Part shown: positions 14,920 through 24,306 of the stretch, one piece after another
How positions within the stretch are numbered: the stretch's first letter is position 1
Layout: each line of letters begins with the position of its first letter
Program-made: the position numbers and the translations under genes
NCBI RefSeq assembly: GCF_946221515.1
Contig: NZ_CAMJVK010000003.1
Span: 1-62,259 of the forward strand
Direction: 5' to 3'
Length of the DNA stretch: 62,259 nucleotides
From: an uncultured Fenollaria sp.
Lineage (GTDB): Bacteria > Bacillota > Clostridia > Tissierellales > Peptoniphilaceae
Notes under the pieces: model-generated
Seen by the model: the letters and a program-made list of their open reading frames with translations, nothing else
What the model was told of the DNA's origin: nothing
The model's database searches: none

Positions 14920-16035
14920 CTAAAAATTGTCATAGTAAATTTTGTCTTCAGGCACGCCCACTTCCTTAAGTGCTGCTGTTAATGACTCTATCATCCTAGG
15001 CGAGCCGCATAAGTAGGCGGAGCTGTTCTTGCCAGTCTCCCCACAATACTTTCTGATTGCGTCGTCCGCGTGTCCTGTGTCGCCCTCCCAATTCATTTCA
15101 GGCGTTGTTCTTGATAAGACTGGTATAAATTTGAAGTCATACAAAGTCTCTTCGAAGTCCTTTAGCTCATCAAGTAAGAATAAGTCGTCAGGCGTTCTCG
15201 CGCCAAAGTAAAATCTCGCCTTTCTCTTGATATCGTGGTCCTTCATGTGATTTAGTATCGAACGTATCGGAGCAAAACCAGTTCCTGCCGCTCCTAGAAT
15301 TATCTCGCTATCATCATCATGATAATAGAAGTCGCCGTATGGTCCGTTGATAGTGACCTTGTCGCCTTCCTTCAAAATCTTGTGGCAGTAGGTAGTACAT
15401 ATACCCTTAGTAAAGCCGATAAGAAGCTCGATGTGCTTTGTATCATTGATACTCGAGGCGATGGAGTAGGCTCTGAAGACTTCTTCGTCTGACCCTTCGT
15501 AGTCATCGCCCTTTGGATAAGCCTCAGCCTTTAGCTGAACGTATTGACCAGGCTTGAAGCTGATAGTTTCGCCCTCAGGTAGCTCAAATCTAAATTTCGT
15601 GATTCTATCAGTTAGTGGAAGCTTCTCAACCAAAGTAGTTTCGTACTCTTTAACGTTGAATAGCTCTTCAGGTATCTCGATAGAAATATCATTTTTGACC
15701 TTGATTTGACAAGATAGTCTCACATTAGTCTTAAGCTCTTCTTCATTTAGTTGCGGTTTTTCAGTCGCAAGCACAGGGCCCGCGCCGCTTAAAACCTTGA
15801 CCTTGCAGTAGCCGCATGAGCCTTTGCCGCCGCAAGCCGATGGTATGAAGACCTTTTGATTTCTAAGTGTTGACAAAAGGCTCTCGCCCCCATCAACAGT
15901 ATATTCTTTTTCATTGTTAATAGTTAGTTTCACTTGGCCATAGTCAGCGATGTATTTGTCCGCTATTGACAATAGTAGAGCAAATATCCCGCATAGACCA
16001 GCTACGACTAAAGTAGTAATAATTATTTGTCCCAT
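14920..16035 (-). CDS. nqrF: NqrF-like NADH-oxidising subunit (2Fe-2S, FAD)
   Basis: About 371 aa. Order: one N-terminal membrane helix; a plant-type [2Fe-2S] domain with C68, C74, C77 (SACGGKGSCGYC) and C109 (LSCQI); an FAD-binding region with RAYSIAS; and a nucleotide-binding region with GAAGTGFAPIRS and a C-terminal aromatic residue. This is the NADH entry point of Na+-NQR. ATG 16035 has AGGTG seven bases upstream and is preferred over a GTG at 16044. Being last in a B-C-D-E-F order shows that the cluster is NQR-like, not a standard Rnf, which would use RnfB and RnfC instead. Confidence 0.9.
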   Translation of the reverse strand: MGQIIITTLVVAGLCGIFALLLSIADKYIADYGQVKLTINNEKEYTVDGGESLLSTLRNQKVFIPSACGGKGSCGYCKVKVLSGAGPVLATEKPQLNEEELKTNVRLSCQIKVKNDISIEIPEELFNVKEYETTLVEKLPLTDRITKFRFELPEGETISFKPGQYVQLKAEAYPKGDDYEGSDEEVFRAYSIASSINDTKHIELLIGFTKGICTTYCHKILKEGDKVTINGPYGDFYYHDDDSEIILGAAGTGFAPIRSILNHMKDHDIKRKARFYFGARTPDDLFLLDELKDFEETLYDFKFIPVLSRTTPEMNWEGDTGHADDAIRKYCGETGKNSSAYLCGSPRMIESLTAALKEVGVPEDKIYYDNF

Positions 16036-16044
16036 AGCCGTCAC

Positions 16045-16629
16045 CTACGATATTTGCACTATGCCTGAGAATCCGATGAAGGCCATCGCCATAATCCCAG
16101 TGATAATCAGTGTGATAGGGAAGCCTCTAAGACCTTCAGGTATAGAATTTTCCTTGATCTTCGATCTAATTCCAGCCATTGACACGATGGCAAGCATCCA
16201 GCCAAGACCACTGCCTATAGCGAAGCCAACAGTTTGTAGGAAATTATATTCTCTGATAACCATGAATAAACTTACACCTAGTATCGCGCAGTTAACAGTG
16301 ATTAGTGGAAGAAATATTCCCAAAGCATAATAAAGGTTTGGCACGTACTTTTCCAAAATCATTTCCAAAACTTGAACGAAGGCCGCTATGGATATGATAA
16401 ATATTATATATCTTAGATATTCTATGTTAAACATCACCACGAGCTTGTATAAAAAGTAGTTGATAACCGTTGTTATCGTTAGCACGAATGTTACCGCGAT
16501 GCCTAGACCCGTTGCAGTCTCTATCTTCTTGCTGACAGCAATGAAGGAGCACATGCCTAGGAAGTTTGAAAATATCATGTTCGATGTAAAAATCGATGCG
16601 AAAAATATTACTAAAGGATGTATACTCAT
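16045..16629 (-). CDS. nqrE: NqrE/RnfA-like membrane subunit
   Basis: A 194-aa protein of six membrane helices. The two half-repeats carry the family cysteines: NFLGMCSFIAVSK and LITVNCAILGVSL. In Nqr and Rnf, four cysteines from NqrD and NqrE hold an intramembrane [2Fe-2S] cluster that links the cytosolic and outer redox groups. Its start overlaps the nqrD stop by one base, and its stop abuts nqrF. Confidence 0.92.
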   Translation of the reverse strand: MSIHPLVIFFASIFTSNMIFSNFLGMCSFIAVSKKIETATGLGIAVTFVLTITTVINYFLYKLVVMFNIEYLRYIIFIISIAAFVQVLEMILEKYVPNLYYALGIFLPLITVNCAILGVSLFMVIREYNFLQTVGFAIGSGLGWMLAIVSMAGIRSKIKENSIPEGLRGFPITLIITGIMAMAFIGFSGIVQIS

Positions 16630-17237
16630 TACTTAGCATCTCCTTTCTTTTTTAAACGATTGTTGGCGATCCACATAAGTATTGGCAAGATGAAGAATGC
16701 CGCAGGTGGCATAACCATCATAGTCCAAGGCACGAAGCCTTCAGGCATTATTCTAAAGCCAAAGATGCTTCCAAAGCCCAGCAGCTCTCTGATTATGGCG
16801 ATCGCGACAAGTACACAAGTGTAGCCAAGTCCAGATGCCACGCCATCTACAAAGCTTGACACTGGATCGTTACTTATGGCAAAAGCTTCAGCGCGTCCCA
16901 TAATTATACAGTTAGTTATGATTAAGCCGACATAAGGTCCTAAAGTTTTGCTCATCTCAGGCATATAAGCCTTTAAGAATATATCAACGATGATAACAAA
17001 GAACGAGATGATAAAGACTTGAACCATCATACGTATGTGCTTAGGCGTTACCTTTCTTAAGAGACTTATCAAAAACGATGAACAGCCAGTAACAAAGGCA
17101 AGAGCAAGACCCATAACGAGCGAGTTCATACATAGGTTAGTAACAGCTAGAGTCGAGCAGATACCGATGACTTGAACCAAAACCGGATTGTCATCAAGCA
17201 CGCCGTTCTTAAGTAGTTTAGTGTATTTATTAGACAT
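16629..17237 (-). CDS. nqrD: NqrD/RnfE-like membrane subunit
   Basis: A 202-aa protein with six membrane helices, partner of NqrE. The signatures TLAVTNLCMNS and LIITNCIIMGRAEAFA provide the two conserved cysteines. The start lies directly behind the nqrC stop with a GGGGG site. The charged C-terminus (NNRLKKKGDAK) is cytosolic as expected. Confidence 0.92.
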   Translation of the reverse strand: MSNKYTKLLKNGVLDDNPVLVQVIGICSTLAVTNLCMNSLVMGLALAFVTGCSSFLISLLRKVTPKHIRMMVQVFIISFFVIIVDIFLKAYMPEMSKTLGPYVGLIITNCIIMGRAEAFAISNDPVSSFVDGVASGLGYTCVLVAIAIIRELLGFGSIFGFRIMPEGFVPWTMMVMPPAAFFILPILMWIANNRLKKKGDAK

Positions 17238-17239
17238 AG

Positions 17240-17848
17240 TTACTTAACCCCCTTCTTAATAAATTCGTCAAGGTCCTCGTTGATCATGTTCACAACGAAA
17301 GTCGATGTTTGAGTCGCACCGCTTATCGCGTCAATGTTGCCGCCACTTGCGGGTCTGTTGATAACGATGTTTTTATCAGTGTAATTACTTATGTCAAGGC
17401 CGCGGAACTGATTCTTGTAAGCGTCCTCAGTGATACGTCCGCCAAGACCAGGCGTTTCATCTTGCTTGATAAATTCAAGACCAGTCGTCTTAGTCAAATC
17501 ATTTGTAACACCGATGTAGCCACTAATCGAGCCCCATAGACCCGGTCCGTTTATAGGAACCGCATAAGCAAAAGTCTCCTCACCACTCTTATAAATATAT
17601 AAATTCTTTCCGTCGTAGTCTTCACTCACTACATTGTCCTTGAAAACCTTGTCAATAGTAGTCGCATCAGCGTCCGAAGGCAAGATGTCAAATACATTCA
17701 AGATCTTCTTCTTAAGCTCAATGTCTTGATTAAACTCAACTACAGGAGCAGTTACCTCATTTAGAAAAGCTAGAGCAAGGGTCAATAGCAGTGCTAGAGC
17801 GAACATAAAAACTACAGGATAAACGATAGATTTCTTTTTCTTAGCCAT
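17240..17848 (-). CDS. nqrC: NqrC/RnfG-like covalent FMN subunit
   Basis: A 202-aa protein with one N-terminal helix and an extracytoplasmic FMN-binding domain. The flavinylation motif is DAISGATQTS near the C-terminus, where FMN is joined to a threonine by phosphodiester. I start at ATG 17848, which overlaps the nqrB stop by eight bases and gives a normal MAKKKKS-helix N-terminus; longer readings run into nqrB sequence. It passes electrons from the NqrD/E cluster to the NqrB flavin. An ApbE flavin transferase would be needed but is not in the window. Confidence 0.9.
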   Translation of the reverse strand: MAKKKKSIVYPVVFMFALALLLTLALAFLNEVTAPVVEFNQDIELKKKILNVFDILPSDADATTIDKVFKDNVVSEDYDGKNLYIYKSGEETFAYAVPINGPGLWGSISGYIGVTNDLTKTTGLEFIKQDETPGLGGRITEDAYKNQFRGLDISNYTDKNIVINRPASGGNIDAISGATQTSTFVVNMINEDLDEFIKKGVK

Positions 17849-18812
17849 TCGCACGCGCCTCCTTCTTCCTAGCCTTCGCCGCATTGATGGCGTAGTCGAT
17901 GATAGGAGCAAAAGTGTTGCCAATCAAAATCGCAAACATAACCCCGCCAGCGAATAACGCAAAGCCCCTGATGATAACAGTCACAATGCCGATGATGACG
18001 CCATAAATCCATTTGCCAAGCGTAGTCTTAGCAGCAGATATCGGGTCAGTCGCCATAAAGACAGTACCAAATAAAAAACCGCCCATCAAGATGCCGCTGA
18101 TTGGGTCAGGCACAGATGTTACGCCCATAGCGCGAAGAATTAAACTAAGAGCAACGAAGCCCAAAGTGCTTCCAGCCATGATCTCCCAGCTAGCAACCTT
18201 CTTTACAATTAGGTATATAGCCGCGATGATGATTAAGACCTTAGAAGTCTCCCCTATAACACCAGGTATATTACCTAAAAGCATAGATTGAATCCCTTCA
18301 AGAGAGCCGTCAAGCTTAAACATCGTCATAGGTGTCGCCTCAGTAAGAGAGTCAAGACCCCTAGTTAAGAAGGTTCCAAAGCCACCAGGTAGGCCCTTTG
18401 CAGCCTCATTCCAGTAAATAGTCATAAATTGCGGGAAATTAACATAAACAAAGACACGGCCAACCAAAGCAGGATTAAAAATATTCTTGCCGAAGCCGCC
18501 AAAAACCATTTTCCCAAAGAAAATTCCAAAAGCCATACCCACAGCCGAGATCCAAAACGGGATCGATGCAGGCAGCGTCATAGTGTAGAGACAGGCAGTA
18601 ACAAACGCCGCCTCAGAGACCTTAGCCATCTTAAAAATTTTCTTGTTAGATATGTACTCGACAAAGAGAGCGATGAGCATGTTTGTGATTAACAAAGCCA
18701 AAACCCTAAGTCCATAGAAATATGTAGCCACCAAGGCGATAGGGATCAGAGAGTAAATCACAGGATGCATCATCTTTTGCTTCATAAAGTACTTCTTGTA
18801 AAACTCTTTCAA
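17841..18812 (-). CDS. nqrB: NqrB/RnfD-like membrane subunit with covalent FMN
   Basis: About 323 aa with ten or so membrane helices. The flavinylation motif SLTEATPMTMF and the segments GKNIFNPALVGRVF and FLFGTVFMATDP place it in NqrB/RnfD. Vibrio-type NqrB is about 410 aa; RnfD is about 330-350, so the length is RnfD-like while the gene order is Nqr-like. I choose TTG 18812 as start because AAAGGAG then lies eight bases upstream; the GTG at 18821 would touch the ribosome site. It is the first gene of the operon: there is no nqrA upstream, where the sequence turns to a divergent gene. Confidence 0.88.
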   Translation of the reverse strand: MKEFYKKYFMKQKMMHPVIYSLIPIALVATYFYGLRVLALLITNMLIALFVEYISNKKIFKMAKVSEAAFVTACLYTMTLPASIPFWISAVGMAFGIFFGKMVFGGFGKNIFNPALVGRVFVYVNFPQFMTIYWNEAAKGLPGGFGTFLTRGLDSLTEATPMTMFKLDGSLEGIQSMLLGNIPGVIGETSKVLIIIAAIYLIVKKVASWEIMAGSTLGFVALSLILRAMGVTSVPDPISGILMGGFLFGTVFMATDPISAAKTTLGKWIYGVIIGIVTVIIRGFALFAGGVMFAILIGNTFAPIIDYAINAAKARKKEARANG

Positions 18813-18852
18813 TGCGCTCACTCCTTTATAGATAAATTTGTTATATATATAA

Positions 18853-18881
18853 ATTATATACTATAATAGAAAAATAAACAA
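18853..18881 (-). promoter_or_regulatory. Promoter of the nqr operon
   Basis: On the minus strand TTGTTT (18876-18881), 17 bp, TATAAT (18853-18858). Confidence 0.65.
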
Positions 18882-18934
18882 GGGAGGGGGGGATATGTGA
18901 TATAATTAAATTGATAACCATGGGGGGAATGATA

Positions 18935-20302
18935 ATGAAAATCAAAAAATATTTATTTAAAATATTCTTATTAATATTTTTGACAATAGCTTTTAGCAAA
19001 AGCTCATACGCAGCTAGCGATGTAAGTCTAAATCAAAAGGAAATAGATGCGATTGTATCAGAGCTTGAAAAAGCGCCTAAACCAGTTCTTGGCTACCACT
19101 TTGAATACGGTTCACACAATATATCCTTTGATAAAACAAAAGATAACTACGTCATAGTTTACATTTCAAATAATGGTGCAAGTGGCTTTGTCGGCGTGAT
19201 AGACACTAAAGAAAGAAGCGTTACTATACCATTTAAGTATAAAGACATATATTTTTTGCCTGAGAATAAATTATTATTGACAGAAAAAGATAAGTCCGAT
19301 ACAGATCAAAAGTATTTTATCTCAGATATGAAAGGCGCCTTAACGCCTACACATTTCGATGGCACGGTAAGCGGAGTAGATGAAGCTGGATACATTACCC
19401 TTTATAGATATTTAAAAGTAAATGCAAAAAACGAGCAAAACGTATTAAACGAAAAAAGTGAGGCGCTTAAAGAAACGCTTGTTCCTAAACTAGCTTTACT
19501 TGACGATAAGCAAAATATGGTCCTAGACTTTATTATAGATGAAGTTTGGCCAGCAGGAATAATTTTTGAAGACGACTACGCCATAGTTAAAAGCAAGGCA
19601 AGTGAATGGTACGCTGGCTCTCAGACAACTACAAACAATGCAAAAAGCGGCGTAATCGATAGAAGCGGAAAAGTACTTATACCATTTGAGTATGATAGGA
19701 TAGAATATCTTGGCAAAGACAATTTCGAAGCGTATAAAAATAATAAAAAATATAGCATCGATTTGAATAAAAGTAAAGAGCAAAAAGCTTGGCAAAAGCC
19801 ATCCGCTTGGGCAGAAAAAGAGATTACGAGAGCCATAGACGAAAGACTAGTTCCTGCAATACTTCAAAATAATTATCGTGATGATATAACAAGAGGCGAA
19901 TTTTGCAGCATCGCCGTAAACCTTTACGAGAGCATGACAAAAAAGGAAATTTCAGGCAGAGTTAAATTTGACGACAACGCTTTGCTCTCAGTCGAAAAAT
20001 TAGCCTACGAAGGCATAGTACATGGCCTTGGCAATAATAAATTCAATCCAAACGGCAAAATAAAAAGAGAAGAAGCCGCAGTGATCTTGTCAAAGCTAGG
20101 CGAAAAGCTTGGGATGAATTTAGTTTCAGACGATATTAGCTTTACAGACAGCAAAAGCATCTCCACTTGGGCAATAGACGACGTCAAAAAAGTTTATACA
20201 GCAAAAATTATGCAAGGAGTAAGCGAGAGAAGATTTTCTCCGAAGAGCCACTACACAAAGGAGCAAGCAATAGCGACGTTGATAAGATTAAAAGATAAAT
20301 AG
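18935..20302 (+). CDS. Secreted protein with WG-type repeats and three SLH domains
   Basis: About 455 aa. A signal peptide (MKIKKYLFKIFL..., cleavage after SSYA) is followed by beta-repeat segments of the WG type, for example SGVIDRSGKVLIPFEYDRI, and an earlier GFVGVIDTKERSVTIPFKYKD. The last ~160 residues are three SLH motifs (the second reads YEGIVHGLGNNKFNP, the third YTAKIMQGVSERRFSP), which attach proteins to pyruvylated wall polymer. ATG 18935 is preferred because GGGGGGA lies six bases upstream; earlier in-frame starts at 18911-18929 overlap or touch that site. TATAAT at 18901-18906 is the likely -10. It is a monocistronic surface protein of unknown role. Confidence 0.85.
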   Translation: MKIKKYLFKIFLLIFLTIAFSKSSYAASDVSLNQKEIDAIVSELEKAPKPVLGYHFEYGSHNISFDKTKDNYVIVYISNNGASGFVGVIDTKERSVTIPFKYKDIYFLPENKLLLTEKDKSDTDQKYFISDMKGALTPTHFDGTVSGVDEAGYITLYRYLKVNAKNEQNVLNEKSEALKETLVPKLALLDDKQNMVLDFIIDEVWPAGIIFEDDYAIVKSKASEWYAGSQTTTNNAKSGVIDRSGKVLIPFEYDRIEYLGKDNFEAYKNNKKYSIDLNKSKEQKAWQKPSAWAEKEITRAIDERLVPAILQNNYRDDITRGEFCSIAVNLYESMTKKEISGRVKFDDNALLSVEKLAYEGIVHGLGNNKFNPNGKIKREEAAVILSKLGEKLGMNLVSDDISFTDSKSISTWAIDDVKKVYTAKIMQGVSERRFSPKSHYTKEQAIATLIRLKDK

Positions 20303-20309
20303 AGGTATG

Positions 20310-20349
20310 ATAGATGTCAAGCGATAAAAGCACTTGGCATCTATTTTTA
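20310..20349 (+). terminator. Terminator of the SLH-protein gene
   Basis: TAGATGTCAAG pairs with CTTGGCATCTA, followed by five T. Confidence 0.9.
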
Positions 20350-20370
20350 TAAGTTAAAAAGAGTATTATG

Positions 20371-20379
20371 TGATATAAT
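20371..20379 (+). promoter_or_regulatory. Extended -10 promoter of the type III R-M operon
   Basis: TGTGATATAAT (TATAAT at 20374-20379) 30 bp upstream of mod; no good -35 box. The same TGTGATATAAT form occurs before the SLH gene and ltaS, and a related TAGTGATATAAT before the 28980 ABC operon and the J-domain gene. Confidence 0.6.
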
Positions 20380-20408
20380 TAGAGTAAGAATGATGGGAGA
20401 GTGGTATT

Positions 20409-22097
20409 ATGAGCAATTTATCTCAAGAAAAAAGAAAAGAAATGCTTGAATATATAAACAAGCTTAAAGAAATACATAAAGACGATGAGAGCATTATAGC
20501 ACTTGAAAAGATAGAGACAGCATTAACAGAAAAGAAATATGGATTAGTTTGGGAAGAACATGAAGAAGAAGTAGATAAACAACTTGTTCATAATATACCA
20601 GTCTTTACAGAAGTAGAAGAAAGAAATATAGTTGCTGATGGAAACGACGGATTTAATTTTCTTTTAGAAGGAGATAATCTTCACTCACTAAAACTTTTAG
20701 AAAAAACTCATAAGGGAAGGATAGATGTAATTTATATTGATCCGCCTTACAATACTAAAAATAAAGAATTTGTTTATAACGATACTAGAGTTGGTGAAGA
20801 TGATATGTATAGGCATTCAAAATGGATATCGTTCATGAGCGAAAGGTTATTAATTGCAAAAGAATTAATGTCTGATGAAGGTGTAATATTTATTTCAATT
20901 GATGATAATGAACAAGCACAGTTAAAAATATTGTGTGACGATATATTTGGTGAAAAAAATTTTATTGCAAATATAATAAGAAATACAAATTCATCAAAAA
21001 ATCAAAGCCTATATATTTCTGTTAGCCATGAGTATTGCTTAGTGTATTCAAAAGATTACGAGAAACTTGCTGTTAAACACAAAGATAATAAATGGGAAAC
21101 TGATAAAAATAATGTTGATGAGTATATACAAAAAGTTAAGCAATTACAAAAATTAGGATTGTCGCACGAAGAAATAACAAAGGAGCTTAAAGAACTAACT
21201 AAATATCCCAGGTTTATAGATTTTACAAATTATTGGTATTTCGATGAAAGAGGATTATATCAAAAAGCAGATCTTGGTGGAGTTAAAAATGGAAATAAAA
21301 CTCCTATAATTAATCCTCTTACTAATAAGGAAGATCCAGTACCGCCTGGAGGATTTAGATATAATGCTGAAAAATTACAAGAACTTATAGATGATAATCG
21401 AATACATTTTCATATAGATGGTAGCTTGCCAAGACTTAAAAGATATCTATTAGAAAATAAAAAACAAAGACCAAAGTCTATAATGAGTGATGATCAAAGA
21501 TCAGATTATACCTTATTAAAAAAGATGAATATTGATTTTGACAATCCGAAACAATTAACATTTATGAAAAGGATATTGGGAATTTTTGATGAAAACACTA
21601 TATATCTTGATTTTTTTGCTGGCTCTGGAACTACCGGACATGCGGTTATGCAGCTTAATAAAGAAGATGGCGGAAAGAGAAAATACATTTTATGCACTAA
21701 TAACGAAAATAAAATTTGCGAAGAAGTAACTTATAAAAGACTTCAAAACATTCAAGAAGAATTACCTCATAATCTTAAATACTTTAAAACAGATTTTACA
21801 CCTAAATTTACAGAAGAAGAGGATATACTATCATTCAGGCTACTTGACCATATAAAAGAGATGGTAGAGCTTGAAAATATGTGTGAAATAGACGGAGTGA
21901 ACAGGGTTATAGTCCTTACTGATGAAGAGCTTAACGAAAAGCTAGAGATTATTAAAGAGGGAGCTTATCTATATATCCCAGCATATATATTGTTAACAAA
22001 TGAAACTAAAAAAATTTTTGAAGAGAAAAAACTTAATTTAGTAGAAATACCAGAGTATTACTTTATGGATGAGTTAAGAGAGGCGAAAGAAATATGA
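20409..22097 (+). CDS. mod: Type III restriction-modification DNA methyltransferase (Mod)
   Basis: A 562-aa N6-adenine methyltransferase of the beta class. Motif IV, DPPYNT, is at 111-116 and the SAM-binding motif DFFAGSGTTGHA at about 401-412, the order typical of Mod. The region between (about 190-390) would hold the target recognition domain. Mod gives sequence specificity to the complex and methylates one strand of an asymmetric site. There is no homopolymer or tandem repeat in the frame that would suggest phase variation. Its stop overlaps the res start (ATGA). Base composition is more AT-rich than the flanking housekeeping genes, consistent with transfer. Confidence 0.92.
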   Translation: MSNLSQEKRKEMLEYINKLKEIHKDDESIIALEKIETALTEKKYGLVWEEHEEEVDKQLVHNIPVFTEVEERNIVADGNDGFNFLLEGDNLHSLKLLEKTHKGRIDVIYIDPPYNTKNKEFVYNDTRVGEDDMYRHSKWISFMSERLLIAKELMSDEGVIFISIDDNEQAQLKILCDDIFGEKNFIANIIRNTNSSKNQSLYISVSHEYCLVYSKDYEKLAVKHKDNKWETDKNNVDEYIQKVKQLQKLGLSHEEITKELKELTKYPRFIDFTNYWYFDERGLYQKADLGGVKNGNKTPIINPLTNKEDPVPPGGFRYNAEKLQELIDDNRIHFHIDGSLPRLKRYLLENKKQRPKSIMSDDQRSDYTLLKKMNIDFDNPKQLTFMKRILGIFDENTIYLDFFAGSGTTGHAVMQLNKEDGGKRKYILCTNNENKICEEVTYKRLQNIQEELPHNLKYFKTDFTPKFTEEEDILSFRLLDHIKEMVELENMCEIDGVNRVIVLTDEELNEKLEIIKEGAYLYIPAYILLTNETKKIFEEKKLNLVEIPEYYFMDELREAKEI

Positions 22098-24301
22098 TTT
22101 TAAATTTATTTGACTTTCAAAGCGATGCTAAAAACTATTTGCTTGATAAGGTTAACGATCCAAGCTCTAAGCAAAGAATTATCGTTAAGAGCCCAACAGG
22201 ATCAGGAAAAACTGTTATACTTATATCTTTCATAGAAGACTATCTATTGTATAAAGATCCGAATAAAATATTTATATGGTTGACACCTGGCAAGGGCGAT
22301 TTAGAGGAACAATCCAAGGAAAAGATGGAAGCGATTTTGCCAAATGCAAAGACGGCTAACATTAGTGATGCTCTTTTACAAGGTTTTAAACCTGGTTACA
22401 CATACTTTATTAACTGGGAAATGATAACGAATAAGAAAAATAATGCACTAAAAGATAGTGAGAAGAAAAATCTCTATGAAAGGATAGCTGAAGCTCATAG
22501 AGAGCAGTATTCATTTATAACGATTATCGACGAAGAACACTTAAATAATACAGCTAAAGCTGATGACGTTTTGAATGCTTTTGATTCAGAAAAAGAGATT
22601 AGGGTTTCTGCTACTACTAAAAAGAACCCTATGGCTGAATACTATGAAATACCTGAGGAAGAAGTTATTAATTCTGGATTAATAACAAAGGCACTATACA
22701 TTAATCCTGATATAGATATAGAGCAAATTGATGACCTTGAGAGTGAAGCCTTTTATCTTTTACAAAAGGCGGATGACAAGAGAAAAGAAATTAAAAATGA
22801 ATATATAAAGGACAATGAAGACATCAATCCGCTTGTTATTATACAGTTCCCAGACATGTCAAGTAGAATGATTGAATCAGTTGAGGAAATGCTTGATGGA
22901 CTTGGTTATAATTACAAAAATAAATTAGTGGCTAAATGGTTAAGTGAAGGTCAAATAAACACATATAATTTAGAAGAAAACAATGCTCAGCCGAATTTTC
23001 TTATCATGAAGCAAGCTATATCAACAGGATGGGACTGTCCTAGAGCAAAGATACTAGTTAAACTTCGTGAAAATATGAGTGAAAATTTCGAGATACAGAC
23101 ACTTGGAAGAATTAGAAGAATGCCTAAGGCTAAGCATTATGAAAACGATTTGCTTGATTATTGCTTCTTATATACATTTGATGAAAAATATAAGGAAAGA
23201 GTTCTTCAAGGCGGCAACTCATATGAAGTGAAAAGATTATTCTTAAAGGATAAATGTAAAAATTTTGAATTAATAAAACAAGTTAGGAATAAGGACTACA
23301 ATGCCATTGACGAGGTGTTAATAAGAGACAGAGCTCATGATTATTTTGTTGATAAATATAAGCTTGGAACTATAAAAGAAGATAATAAAAAAGCTATGGA
23401 GGCATCGGGATATATATTTGGCACTTTAGTTTATAGTACATTTAGGTCTGGAAAATTCCAACAACTTAAAGATATTCAAAATATGAAACTTGGTGAACAT
23501 AAACAAATAGCTTATGAAGTGTCAACGACTGATCATGGTATTGACTGTTTACATGCAGTAGACATGATAAAAAAAGTAACTGGAGTTCCTTCAAAAAAGA
23601 TGAGAGCTATATTACAGTACTTATTCTACACAAATATGAGGTACAATAAAAAGCTTTTAAATTTATCTAATCGTGAGTGGTATGCCTTTATGATTAATAA
23701 TGCTTATAAACTTCGTGATGATTTTCAAGAGCTAGCAGCAGGAACTGACAAGAACTATCTTGAATATCTTGAGGCAAAGACAAGTGTTTGGAAATTACCT
23801 GTTGAAGACTTTTATAAGTACGCTCCATATGAAACAGATGTTGAAGTTTATGAAAAGAACGCATATAAAGATTATACTACTGCGATGACGGCTTCTAGTT
23901 TTAGATCTGAACCAGAACAGCTTTTTGAAAATTATTTGGAGAATAACGATAAAGTTGATTGGTATTATAAAAATGGAGATACAGGACAACAATATTTATC
24001 AGTTTTATATGGCAATAACCTAGATAAAGAATATCTTTTCTATCCAGACTATATTGTGAAGATGAAAAACGGCGACATTTGGATAATTGAGACAAAAGGC
24101 GGAGAAAGCAAAGGTAAGAGCAAAAATATTGATGAACAAATAGAAAATAAATTTAAAGCATTTAAGTATTATGCAGAAGAGTTAAGAAAAATTAAATGGG
24201 GTTTTGTAAGAGACAAAGATACAAGACTGTTTATCAACAACACAGTTTACACAGACGATATGAGCAGTGAGTATTGGCATAGATTAGAAGATGAAATTTA
24301 G
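22094..24301 (+). CDS. res: Type III restriction endonuclease subunit (Res)
   Basis: A 735-aa SF2 helicase-nuclease. Walker A is SPTGSGKT (33-40), the DExH-like box is IIDEEHLNN near 147, motif VI-like sequence is QTLGRIRRMPK, and the C-terminal PD-(D/E)xK nuclease is FYPDYIV...IIETKGG around 649-670. It is shorter than many Res proteins (about 900-1000 aa), but all expected blocks are present. With Mod it would cut unmodified DNA after ATP-driven sliding. The downstream ATPase gene follows after five bases. Confidence 0.92.
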   Translation: MILNLFDFQSDAKNYLLDKVNDPSSKQRIIVKSPTGSGKTVILISFIEDYLLYKDPNKIFIWLTPGKGDLEEQSKEKMEAILPNAKTANISDALLQGFKPGYTYFINWEMITNKKNNALKDSEKKNLYERIAEAHREQYSFITIIDEEHLNNTAKADDVLNAFDSEKEIRVSATTKKNPMAEYYEIPEEEVINSGLITKALYINPDIDIEQIDDLESEAFYLLQKADDKRKEIKNEYIKDNEDINPLVIIQFPDMSSRMIESVEEMLDGLGYNYKNKLVAKWLSEGQINTYNLEENNAQPNFLIMKQAISTGWDCPRAKILVKLRENMSENFEIQTLGRIRRMPKAKHYENDLLDYCFLYTFDEKYKERVLQGGNSYEVKRLFLKDKCKNFELIKQVRNKDYNAIDEVLIRDRAHDYFVDKYKLGTIKEDNKKAMEASGYIFGTLVYSTFRSGKFQQLKDIQNMKLGEHKQIAYEVSTTDHGIDCLHAVDMIKKVTGVPSKKMRAILQYLFYTNMRYNKKLLNLSNREWYAFMINNAYKLRDDFQELAAGTDKNYLEYLEAKTSVWKLPVEDFYKYAPYETDVEVYEKNAYKDYTTAMTASSFRSEPEQLFENYLENNDKVDWYYKNGDTGQQYLSVLYGNNLDKEYLFYPDYIVKMKNGDIWIIETKGGESKGKSKNIDEQIENKFKAFKYYAEELRKIKWGFVRDKDTRLFINNTVYTDDMSSEYWHRLEDEI

Positions 24302-24306
24302 GACAG

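Noticed and set aside
20409..22097. Phase-variable mod gene
   Set aside because: No homopolymer or short tandem repeat long enough to slip was seen in the coding sequence or promoter.
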